A stretch of DNA of 26,673 nucleotides from JAUXLW01 sp964195005 (GTDB lineage: Bacteria > Actinomycetota > Acidimicrobiia > Spongiisociales > SHLN01): the NCBI GenBank assembly GCA_964195005.1, contig CAXMOO010000136.1, positions 1 to 26,673 on the forward strand. The letters are read 5' to 3'. The stretch's first letter is position 1. Every line of letters begins with the position of its first letter. This document shows, piece by piece, positions 7,994-14,915 of the stretch. The translations under genes were made by a program, and so were the position numbers. The notes below the pieces were generated by a model that was not told where the DNA came from, did not search any database, and saw only the letters and a program-made list of their open reading frames with translations.

Positions 7994-8182
7994 ATGTCGG
8001 CGATTTGTGAAATCTGCGGAAAAGCGCCCTGGTTTGGAAAACAGGTGAGCTTCTCCCATAAGCGCTCGAGCAGGCGTTGGGTGCCCAATATCCAACGGGT
8101 TCGCGTCAAGCACGGAACCAACACAAAGCGGATTCGAGTGTGCACGTCTTGCCTCAAAGCCGGCAAGATCGAAAAGGTCTAG
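7994..8182 (+). CDS. rpmB: 50S ribosomal protein L28, zinc-binding (C+) form
   Basis: Structural protein of the large ribosomal subunit. The 62-aa protein begins MSAICEICGK and carries two CxxC pairs, C5/C8 and C50/C53, forming the zinc ribbon of C+ L28 paralogues. The conserved core reads SFSHKRSSRRWVPNIQRVRV. The start is set by the GGAGGT immediately upstream. It is divergent from recG. The divergent recG-rpmB arrangement is common in actinobacteria and related phyla. Confidence 0.96.
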   Translation: MSAICEICGKAPWFGKQVSFSHKRSSRRWVPNIQRVRVKHGTNTKRIRVCTSCLKAGKIEKV

Positions 8183-8279
8183 TCAACCACTTTTCGCGGC
8201 ACCCCCGGTTTAGGCTAAAACCCAGTCCGTAACTGGAAATACCCTCAAGAAGGCACCCGGCCGACTCGATAAGACCTCG

Positions 8280-9899
8280 ATGGAACAAGCAGCAGTCCCC
8301 GTTCCTGCCCAGGTTCAGACAGCTCCCCGCCGGTGGTGGATCGCCGTGGTGGTACTGGTCGGAGCACTGATTGTCGTCGGCGGTGCACTGGCGGCGACCA
8401 AGATCTTCGCAGCTACCAGGGCCACATTCGCCGACTCGATGCCGCCCGATACCGTCGCCTTTTTTCACGTGGATCTCCTCAATCTCCTGCGCAGCAGCGA
8501 GCTGGATCGAATGCTCGAAGCCTTCCAGGCAGAAAACGAGCTCGGCGATCCGATTGAGGACGCGGTAAGCGAAATCGACCGACTCCTCCTCGAGGAGACC
8601 AAGTTTGACCTCACCAATGACATCGTCCCGTGGATGGGACGGGGTGTCGGCTTAGGTGTGAGCACTCTCGGGCTGGCCGGCGACGAGGCCGAATTCATCA
8701 CCGCCATCGATGTGCGTGACTCAGGAAAGTTCAGAGAGTTCTTTCCCAAGCTGCAGGCCACAATCGAGGAAAGCGACGGCCCGCTGGTCGAAAGCGAATA
8801 CGAGGGAGTGACCATATATACGGCCGGTGATGGAGCGTTTGCTCTTTCTAAAGCCGTGTTCCTCATCGGTTCCAGCAGCTTCGCAGTGAGAGACGCCATC
8901 GACGCCCAGCTGGGCGAATCGTTGGCAGACTCCCCGGATTTCGAAGCAACGCTCGACCGCTTGCCCGCCAACCGGGTATTCACTGGCTGGATAGACGCCT
9001 CTGCTTACACCGATGAGCTCGCCGGGCTAGGGACTCTCTCCGGCGGCGGACTGATCGAGCCCGGGCTCTTCAACTCGGACGACTTTCCGATGTCCTATGG
9101 GTTTTCCGGCCGTTTCGTGGACGCCGGCGTTCGATTCGACTTCGTCGCCATCTATCCCGAAGACTCTGATTTTCTTGATCCCTGGCGCGACGGAAGGCTC
9201 AATACTGCCGAGTTGGCCCCGGATAGCACGCTGGGCTTCCTGGCAGTTCCCCCGTTTGTCGAGCAATACACCGACCTGCTCCGTGAGGAACTGGCCGAGG
9301 AGTACGACGATGCTCGCAGCCAGGTGTTCGAAGGTTTCGGGATCGACCTGGAGGCAGATCTTCTGGCGCTGCTGGACGGTGAATTCGGCTTCGTGGTCAC
9401 CAGGGAAACCGGGGGTTTGATGGACCGCGAGTTTGAGATTCCACTCGGGTTCGCAGCCTTTCTAGGAACTAGCGAACAGGACCACTTGCGGAGCACCCTG
9501 ACGCAGTTCGTCGACGACTCCCGGGACAGCATCGACATACTCGGCCCCTTCGGAGATCCCGAGCTGTACGAGGTCACCGGCACCTTTGAAGGCGCCAACA
9601 TCCCGTTCGGTGTTGACTACGGATACTTGATGGTCGCCACCGAGCGTCGGACCCTCGAAGACATCTTCAGAGACAGCGATAACAAGCTGGTCGACGATCC
9701 GACGTTTAAGAACGCGGCGTCCGAGCTACATGACATGGAGCTGGTCTTTTACGTCGACATGCTCAAGGTCTACAACCTCCTGGAGAGCCAGGACGAGACG
9801 GTCCCCGACGAGGTCCGCGCCCTCGAAAGCATGCTCGCCGGCGAGCGTGTGGACGGCAACGTCCTTCTCGCCGCTTTCGTCATCGCAATCGATTACTAG
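8280..9899 (+). CDS. DUF3352 family protein with N-terminal membrane anchor
   Basis: A 539-aa protein with a short Pro/Ala/Gln-rich cytoplasmic tail, one membrane helix (about residues 20-45, WWIAVVVLVGALIVVGG) and a large acidic extracellular region. The stretch after the anchor (SMPPDTVAFFHVDLLNLL) and the repeated beta-strand pattern fit DUF3352, a family of exported proteins of unknown function in actinobacteria and cyanobacteria. No catalytic motif is evident. The start is uncertain: there is no clear Shine-Dalgarno sequence, but the ATG at 8280 leaves a sensible anchor. Its stop overlaps the stop of the convergent MFS gene by 4 nt. Confidence 0.72.
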   Translation: MEQAAVPVPAQVQTAPRRWWIAVVVLVGALIVVGGALAATKIFAATRATFADSMPPDTVAFFHVDLLNLLRSSELDRMLEAFQAENELGDPIEDAVSEIDRLLLEETKFDLTNDIVPWMGRGVGLGVSTLGLAGDEAEFITAIDVRDSGKFREFFPKLQATIEESDGPLVESEYEGVTIYTAGDGAFALSKAVFLIGSSSFAVRDAIDAQLGESLADSPDFEATLDRLPANRVFTGWIDASAYTDELAGLGTLSGGGLIEPGLFNSDDFPMSYGFSGRFVDAGVRFDFVAIYPEDSDFLDPWRDGRLNTAELAPDSTLGFLAVPPFVEQYTDLLREELAEEYDDARSQVFEGFGIDLEADLLALLDGEFGFVVTRETGGLMDREFEIPLGFAAFLGTSEQDHLRSTLTQFVDDSRDSIDILGPFGDPELYEVTGTFEGANIPFGVDYGYLMVATERRTLEDIFRDSDNKLVDDPTFKNAASELHDMELVFYVDMLKVYNLLESQDETVPDEVRALESMLAGERVDGNVLLAAFVIAIDY

Positions 9900-11134
9900 A
9901 CCTCGATCGGATCAGACTCGGCGTTTTCCTTCCTGGCGAGAATGAGGAAGGGGACTGCGGCCAGCTGAAGCACAGCACTCGCGAAGTAGGACGCCGAGTA
10001 GCTCCAAACGTCGGCAACCCGGCCCAACGCCGGCTGAGCTACCACTCCGCCGCTCGAGCTCATCAGAGCATCGAAGGACAATACGGTGGCACGCTGCTCA
10101 GATTCAATCAAGCCGTTCAAGTAGGCCTGACGGAGGGGGACAGTTATGGCAAAGGCAAAGGCCCATACCACCAGGAGCGCCACCGCCACGTAGAACTCGG
10201 ACGTGAAGCCAATGAGAAGAAGGGCTGCCGAGGTGATCACTCCCCCAAGGATGAGCGCATGGGTGCGGCGCGTGAAGAGCTTTCGCACGAAGGGCACCAC
10301 GAGGCCACCGATGATCTGGGCGCCGGCAATCACCGCGGCCGCTATGCCGGCTACGCCGAATGCGCCCTCATCGCCGTAGAGCTCCAGCAAGTAGGGCTGC
10401 ATGGCGTAGAAGGCGTAGATCCCAACTCCTCCGGTGAACGGAGCTGCCAGCATGAGCCACCTTATGGGCGGTTTGCGCCAGCCATTGTCGAGCGAAGCAT
10501 TGAGAACCTTCTTTACTTCGGCCACAGGGCCGCTCCCCCGGCTTGGAGTGAACCCGATGTCTCGCATGAGGAAGAAAGCGGTCACAAGAGTGAGTCCCAG
10601 CATTGCCGCCCGCAAGATATAGGGGACTCCGAGATTGGTGATCTGGGCGACGAAGCCACCTGCAACGGACCCGGTGAGCATCGCCACACCCGCAGTCGTT
10701 TGGCCCTTGGCGAAGACCGTCTCGAGATCCCCATCGAAACCGGTGGCATTGAGAGCGTCCACCAACCATGCCTCAACCGCTCCGGAGAAGAAGGTGAACC
10801 CGAGGCCGATCAAAATGGAAGACGCTGCCCAGCCCCAGAACGGGCCCTCTACGTGCCACATCAGGAGGTAGAGCAGAGTGGACACCAGCAGTGTGCCGGC
10901 GCCGAGCAGGTAGGAGGCGCGCCGACCCCACGTGTCGGCCACTACGCCCGTCGGCACCTCGAACACCACTTGCCCCACCGTGAAGAAAGCGTTGGCAGCA
11001 AACGCTTGCGTGTTGTTGAGCCCGGCGTCGAGCAGGAACAGTGTGTTGATTCCCCAGATGAACGAGGCGCTCAGGGTGGAGAGCAAAACGAGCAGAAGGT
11101 AAGTCCGCTGAACTTGCCGGGCGCCATCGGTCAT
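9896..11134 (-). CDS. MFS transporter
   Basis: A 412-aa major facilitator with about 12 predicted membrane helices. Motif A between helices 2 and 3 reads GVVADTWGRR (residues about 63-72). A membrane-embedded SGAVEAWLVDAL and the C-terminal-half segment EQRATVLSFDAL match features of the second MFS protein in this window (24107-25411), so both belong to one subfamily. The substrate is unknown; drug or metabolite export is the usual guess. The ATG at 11134 has no Shine-Dalgarno sequence but sits 6 nt after TATGGT, suggesting a leaderless mRNA. It lies 45 nt downstream of an F420-type oxidoreductase gene on the same strand, with its own promoter in that gap. Confidence 0.85.
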   Translation of the reverse strand: MTDGARQVQRTYLLLVLLSTLSASFIWGINTLFLLDAGLNNTQAFAANAFFTVGQVVFEVPTGVVADTWGRRASYLLGAGTLLVSTLLYLLMWHVEGPFWGWAASSILIGLGFTFFSGAVEAWLVDALNATGFDGDLETVFAKGQTTAGVAMLTGSVAGGFVAQITNLGVPYILRAAMLGLTLVTAFFLMRDIGFTPSRGSGPVAEVKKVLNASLDNGWRKPPIRWLMLAAPFTGGVGIYAFYAMQPYLLELYGDEGAFGVAGIAAAVIAGAQIIGGLVVPFVRKLFTRRTHALILGGVITSAALLLIGFTSEFYVAVALLVVWAFAFAITVPLRQAYLNGLIESEQRATVLSFDALMSSSGGVVAQPALGRVADVWSYSASYFASAVLQLAAVPFLILARKENAESDPIEV

Positions 11135-11146
11135 TGGGGGACCATA
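11135..11146 (-). promoter_or_regulatory. Leaderless -10 box (TATGGT) for MFS gene
   Basis: Minus-strand TATGGT (11141-11146) is followed by six bases and the ATG at 11134. No ribosome-binding site is present. Confidence 0.5.
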
Positions 11147-11179
11147 GCCAGGCTCCGCGCCGACCTGCCTTTGTCGGGT

Positions 11180-12079
11180 TCAGAATCGGGCGGCTACCGC
11201 ACCGTATGCCTCGATGAACTCCGGCCGCCGTCGTGAACCGGGAACGACCCCGATAATTCCGTCCACTCCCCGTTCGGCGTAGGCCGCTACCTGTTCGGCC
11301 GCCTGCTCGATTGTGCCGGTGATGCCAACCTCGTCGATGTCGCCCATCCACGCCATGTGGACCCTGCCGATCTCAAGCGCGGCGGCCGCCTCCTCGGTGG
11401 ACCGTCCCACCGCTACGGGAATTTGCAGCGTCGTTCGGATTGGCCTTCCCGCTGCGGCGTTCAGGACGCGCTCGCGGGCCTCTTCAAGGCGAGGGATCAG
11501 GCCCGAGGGGCAATTCCACACATCGGCCTTACGGCCGACAAGATCAAGCATCATCGGCCGCCCCGCACCCACGACGATCGGAGGCGAGGGCCGCTGGAGA
11601 GGGACAGGACGACAGTACGCGCTATCGAGCTTGATGAACTCCCCGTCGTAATCGACGGGTCCCCCTGAGAAGAGCAGCCGCACGGCATCGAGATACTCCT
11701 CGAAATAGCGTCGGCGCTCACCCGGTGACGGGAACCGGTAGCCGAAGGCCTTGTACTCGGCCTCGAACCACCCCGCACCTAAACCGAGGTCGAACCGCCC
11801 CTCCGACGCGTGGTCGAGAGTCGCCGCCATTTTGGCCATAAGACCAGGGTTGCGGAACGATGCGGCCAGCACGAGATGTCCGAGCCGTACACTTTCGGTC
11901 GAACCGGCCAGCGCGGCCATCGCCGTCCAGCCCTCGAACACATTGCCCTCTACATCCATAGGGAGCAGATGATCCGCCATCCAGATGGAATCAAGCCCGA
12001 TGTGGTCGGCCATGCGGGCGTCACCAAGACTGTGATTCCACTGTCCACTGAATTGGGTCACGAGCAATCCGAATTCCAC
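11180..12079 (-). CDS. LLM-class F420-dependent oxidoreductase
   Basis: Luciferase-like TIM-barrel oxidoreductase, probably using coenzyme F420 (FMN is the alternative). It opens VEFGLLVTQF and continues with GLDSIWMADHLLP, AGSTESVRLGHLVLAASFRNPGLMAK, ATLDHASEGRFDLGLGAGW and PPIVVGAG, the usual order for actinobacterial F420-linked family members. The physiological substrate cannot be told. The chosen GTG at 12079 has AAGGTGA just upstream and gives the standard N-terminus (299 aa). The frame stays open to a TTG at 12118, which would add 13 poorly conserved residues. It is transcribed with, but probably independently of, the MFS gene 45 nt downstream. Confidence 0.85.
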   Translation of the reverse strand: MEFGLLVTQFSGQWNHSLGDARMADHIGLDSIWMADHLLPMDVEGNVFEGWTAMAALAGSTESVRLGHLVLAASFRNPGLMAKMAATLDHASEGRFDLGLGAGWFEAEYKAFGYRFPSPGERRRYFEEYLDAVRLLFSGGPVDYDGEFIKLDSAYCRPVPLQRPSPPIVVGAGRPMMLDLVGRKADVWNCPSGLIPRLEEARERVLNAAAGRPIRTTLQIPVAVGRSTEEAAAALEIGRVHMAWMGDIDEVGITGTIEQAAEQVAAYAERGVDGIIGVVPGSRRRPEFIEAYGAVAARF

Positions 12080-12257
12080 CCTCTCACCTTCCACGCGGGA
12101 CTTCTGGCAATCTACCAAAGGGTCGGGAGGTGAATCGGGCAGCCCGTTGGGCCACGTCCGCCGTTCCGGTCAAAGAAGGCTCGCGACCCGCACATAGCAC
12201 CCATCAGAGAACCACCCGCACCATCCCGCCAGGGACAACGTTCGTGGTTGTCACACC

Positions 12258-12269
12258 TAGGCTTGCTCG
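12258..12269 (+). promoter_or_regulatory. Leaderless -10 box (TAGGCT) for alpha-hydroxy-acid oxidase
   Basis: TAGGCT (12258-12263) lies six bases before the ATG at 12270 and there is no Shine-Dalgarno sequence. Confidence 0.5.
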
Positions 12270-13337
12270 ATGGACCTCGTCAACCTCTCTGACTTCGAGG
12301 CCGCCGCCCGAGATCGGTTGCCCTCCGAAACCTTCGAGTATTACTTCCACGGCGCCAATGACGAAGTCACGCTGAAGGACAATCGGAGCGCGTTCAACAA
12401 GATCAAGCTTCGCTTCAAAGTCTTGGCCGGCCTGAGCGACCGCGACCTGTCAACCAGCATTCTCGGACATGACATTTCAATGCCGGTGGCGGCAGCCCCT
12501 ACTGCCTTCCACAAGCTGGCCCACCCGGAAGGAGAGCTGGCCACGGTTAGAGGGGTGGGAACGGCCGGAACGGCCATGTTTCTATCAACTTTGTCCACGG
12601 TGGCCATGGAGGAAGTGGTCGAGGCTGCGACCGGACCGGTCTTCTTCCAGCTCTACATATACAAGGACCGCGGCCTCACGGAGGAACTGGTGGCACGAGC
12701 CGCCGCTGCCGGCTGCGCCGGGATAGCCCTCACTGTGGACGCCCCGATATTCGGGAAGCGTGAGCCCGACATTCGAAACCGGTTTCGGCTTCCCTCCAAC
12801 GTCCGCGTCGAGAACGCAGCTCCCGCCGGGTACGGCGACTTCCCAGAGAGGCTCGATGGTTCGGGCCTCACCGAATACATCAACGACATGATGGACCCGG
12901 CGATTTCCTGGTCGGATCTGGAGTGGCTGGTCGGCGCCAGCAGTCTGCCGGTCATCGTAAAAGGCGTGGTGCGAGGGGATGACGCAGTCCGGTGTGTCGA
13001 TCACGGCGCGGCCGCGATCGTGGTCTCCAATCACGGTGGGCGCCAGCTCGACACTTCGCCTGCCACCATCGATGCCTTGCCGGAAGTGGTCGAAGCGCTG
13101 GACGGTCGGATCGAAGTTCTGCTCGACGGGGGAATTCGCCGGGGAACCGACATTGTCAAGGCTCTGGCCCGGGGTGCCGGGGCCGTGCTGGTCGGGAGGC
13201 CAATTCTTTGGGGACTTGCGGTAAACGGTGCCGACGGTGTGGCCTCGGCCCTCAATCTCTTGCGCGATGAAGTCGACACCGCCATGGCCCTGTGCGGCTG
13301 TTCGAGCATTGCCGAAGTCACGGGAGATTTGCTCTGA
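12270..13337 (+). CDS. FMN-dependent alpha-hydroxy-acid oxidase/dehydrogenase
   Basis: A 355-aa flavoprotein of the glycolate oxidase/lactate dehydrogenase (LldD)/mandelate dehydrogenase family, which oxidises an alpha-hydroxy acid to the keto acid. Active-site residues appear at nearly the same numbers as in spinach glycolate oxidase: Y24 (FEYYFHGAND), Y129 (FFQLYIY), catalytic H255 and R258 in SNHGGRQLD. The FMN-phosphate loop DGGIRRGTD and GAGAVLVGRP follow. No loop insertion for membrane binding is seen, so it is probably soluble. The exact substrate is not decidable, and nothing in the neighbourhood (no glycolate or mycofactocin genes) narrows it. It diverges from the F420-type gene across a 190-bp gap. 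Confidence 0.92.
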   Translation: MDLVNLSDFEAAARDRLPSETFEYYFHGANDEVTLKDNRSAFNKIKLRFKVLAGLSDRDLSTSILGHDISMPVAAAPTAFHKLAHPEGELATVRGVGTAGTAMFLSTLSTVAMEEVVEAATGPVFFQLYIYKDRGLTEELVARAAAAGCAGIALTVDAPIFGKREPDIRNRFRLPSNVRVENAAPAGYGDFPERLDGSGLTEYINDMMDPAISWSDLEWLVGASSLPVIVKGVVRGDDAVRCVDHGAAAIVVSNHGGRQLDTSPATIDALPEVVEALDGRIEVLLDGGIRRGTDIVKALARGAGAVLVGRPILWGLAVNGADGVASALNLLRDEVDTAMALCGCSSIAEVTGDLL

Positions 13338-13341
13338 CTCC

Positions 13342-13355
13342 TATACTCCCGGCCC
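13342..13355 (+). promoter_or_regulatory. Leaderless -10 box (TATACT) for cold-shock-like gene
   Basis: TATACT (13342-13347) lies eight bases before the ATG at 13356, just beyond the oxidase stop. No ribosome-binding site is seen. Confidence 0.5.
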
Positions 13356-13568
13356 ATGCAGGGTGTCGTCCAGGTATACGATCCGGCCACTGAAGTGGGA
13401 GTGATCGTTCGCGACGACAACCGTGAGAACGTGCTCCTCCGGCCCGGAAGCCTCCGGGGCAGCATCTTCCTCATGCTCCGCCAGGGCCAACGGGTCGTCT
13501 TCGACCTCGAGACCGAAGATGGCGTCGATTACGCCGCTCGCCTCCGCTTCGGCAGCGACGGTTACTAG
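13356..13568 (+). CDS. Small OB-fold protein resembling a degenerate cold-shock domain
   Basis: A 70-aa protein. Its spacing resembles a cold-shock domain: MQGVVQVYDPATEVGVIVRD parallels the start of CspA up to RNP1, VLLRPGSLRG parallels RNP2, and LRQGQRVVFDLETEDG parallels the final strands. The RNA-binding aromatic residues are missing: the KGFGFI-like motif reads TEVGVIV and the VFVHFS-like motif reads NVLLRPG. A five-stranded OB barrel is therefore likely, but nucleic-acid binding by the classic surface is doubtful. The family call is by eye and should be treated as tentative. Codon use looks like its neighbours, and a good -10 box precedes it. Confidence 0.6.
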   Translation: MQGVVQVYDPATEVGVIVRDDNRENVLLRPGSLRGSIFLMLRQGQRVVFDLETEDGVDYAARLRFGSDGY

Positions 13569-13629
13569 CAACTCTTCGCCTCTGGCACTCGCCGCCCCGG
13601 GTGGCGAAGCGGGCATCGCCGGCCCGGCG

Positions 13630-13658
13630 TATAGTCATGTTTCAAGATTCTGAGGAGG
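13630..13658 (+). promoter_or_regulatory. -10 box and ribosome-binding site of the RAM-domain gene
   Basis: TATAGT (13630-13635) is a near-consensus -10 box. GAGGAGG (13652-13658) then lies four bases before a TTG start at 13663, which decides the start of the RAM-domain gene. Confidence 0.55.
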
Positions 13659-13662
13659 AAAA

Positions 13663-13896
13663 TTGGTTGAAGCCTTTGTGCTCATTCAGACCGAGGTCGG
13701 AAAAGCCGCATACGTGGCTGAAGCCCTCGGCAAGCTCGACGGAATCGTCCGCTCCAGCGCAGTGACCGGGCCTTACGACGTCATCGTCGACGCCCAGGCT
13801 GAAGACATCGACGCGCTCGGCAAGCTGGTCGCGAGCAGCGTTCCCTCGGTTGAGGGCATCGTCCGCACCGTCACCTGCCCCGTGGTGTCCCTCTAG
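13663..13896 (+). CDS. Stand-alone Lrp/AsnC ligand-binding (RAM) domain protein
   Basis: A 77-aa protein made only of the C-terminal effector-binding/oligomerisation domain of Lrp/AsnC regulators: VEAFVLIQTEVGKAAYVAEAL, then VRSSAVTGPYDVIVDAQAEDIDALG and VEGIVRTVTCPVV. There is no helix-turn-helix. Such proteins form decameric or dimeric rings and bind amino acids, but their targets are mostly unknown. The start is TTG, with GAGGAGG upstream. Its 3' end overlaps the convergent ddl 3' end by 26 nt. Confidence 0.88.
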   Translation: MVEAFVLIQTEVGKAAYVAEALGKLDGIVRSSAVTGPYDVIVDAQAEDIDALGKLVASSVPSVEGIVRTVTCPVVSL

Positions 13897-14890
13897 CCAC
13901 CGCCAAATTCACCAACTCATCGAACAGCTCGGCGTTGGGCATGCCGCTCGCCTCCCACAGCAGTGGGAACATGGAGCGGGATGTGCAGCCCGGCATGGTG
14001 TTCAGTTCGTTAACTAGAAACCCTCGGCCTCCCTCCTCGTAGAAGAAGTCGACCCGGGCCAGGCCCGCCACCCCCAGCACCGAAAACGCGGCGGCGGCGA
14101 GATCCTGGACTTCGCGTACCTCACCATCCGTCAGTGGGGCCGGCACCAGTAACTCGGTGGCGTCATCGTGGTACTTGGCCGAATAGTCGTACCACCCGGT
14201 TGTGACGACCTCGCCGGGGACCGATGTGCGGGGCCCTTCCAGCACCGCCACCTCGATTTCCCGGCCCGTAATTGCCTCTTCTACGAGGGCCTTATCCCCG
14301 TGCTTGAAAGCCTTGACCATGGCCTCGGCCAGCTCGAAGTCCTCGGCGACCTTGCTGATTCCTACAGACGAACCGAGCGCGGCGGGTTTGACGAAAAGCG
14401 GCAGCCCGAACTTCTCCAAAATCTCTCCATGGGTACCGGGCGTGTAACCAGATCGCTCGACACTCATGAACTCGGCCATTGGCAGCCCGGCCTCCCGAAA
14501 GAGCCGGTTGGAGAGGTCCTTATCCATAGCGGCAGCAGATGCCAGCACCCCGGCGCCCACATAGGGCACGCCAATCACTTCGAGCAAACCCTGGATCGTG
14601 CCGTCTTCGCCGTAAGGACCGTGCAACACAGGAAAAACCACGTCGTAGCTCACCGCGCCGTCGGAACTTGCCAAACGCCCATCTGGCACACTCAGCGTGA
14701 GCTCGGGGCCTGCGGCCGCCAACGGCCGACTGTCAGGATCGACGCGATGCCAGCCTCCCGCCGGGTCAATACCGACCAGCGTGACCCCATGGCCGGCTTC
14801 GATCAGAGCGTCGACAACGGTGGCTGCAGAGACACAGGAAACCTCATGCTCTGCTGATCTTCCGCCGAAAAGAACTAGTACCTCAGGCAC
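13871..14890 (-). CDS. ddl: D-alanine--D-alanine ligase
   Basis: Makes the D-Ala-D-Ala dipeptide for peptidoglycan in the cytoplasm, with ATP. The 339-aa ATP-grasp protein has FGGRSAEHEVSCVSA at the N-terminus, HGPYGEDGTIQGLLE, KPAALGSSVGISKV for ATP binding, a YDYSAKY omega-loop segment (Tyr-type, as in D-Ala-D-Ala rather than vancomycin-type ligases) and NELNTMPGCTS at the metal site. The start is GTG at 14890, 6 nt behind a TAATGT box and with no Shine-Dalgarno sequence. Only 25 bp separate it from the divergent kinase ATG. Its 3' end overlaps the RAM-domain gene by 26 nt. Confidence 0.96.
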   Translation of the reverse strand: MPEVLVLFGGRSAEHEVSCVSAATVVDALIEAGHGVTLVGIDPAGGWHRVDPDSRPLAAAGPELTLSVPDGRLASSDGAVSYDVVFPVLHGPYGEDGTIQGLLEVIGVPYVGAGVLASAAAMDKDLSNRLFREAGLPMAEFMSVERSGYTPGTHGEILEKFGLPLFVKPAALGSSVGISKVAEDFELAEAMVKAFKHGDKALVEEAITGREIEVAVLEGPRTSVPGEVVTTGWYDYSAKYHDDATELLVPAPLTDGEVREVQDLAAAAFSVLGVAGLARVDFFYEEGGRGFLVNELNTMPGCTSRSMFPLLWEASGMPNAELFDELVNLAVARGTPRGR

Positions 14891-14902
14891 ATAACGACAT
14901 TA
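14891..14902 (-). promoter_or_regulatory. Leaderless -10 box (TAATGT) for ddl
   Basis: Minus-strand TAATGT (14897-14902) is followed by six bases and the ddl GTG. It lies inside the 25-bp gap to the divergent kinase gene, so transcription of the two is likely to interfere. Confidence 0.5.
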
Positions 14903-14915
14903 CCGGCAGCGCCCA

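Noticed and set aside
8207..8236. Two small adjacent 5-bp hairpins after rpmB
   Set aside because: The stems are short and no T-run follows, so I do not call a terminator; TAGGCT inside could be a promoter box but its -35 is poor.
10259..11236. 325-codon plus-strand frame
   Set aside because: Antisense to the MFS gene, rich in Glu, Gly and His, with no recognisable fold or ribosome-binding site.
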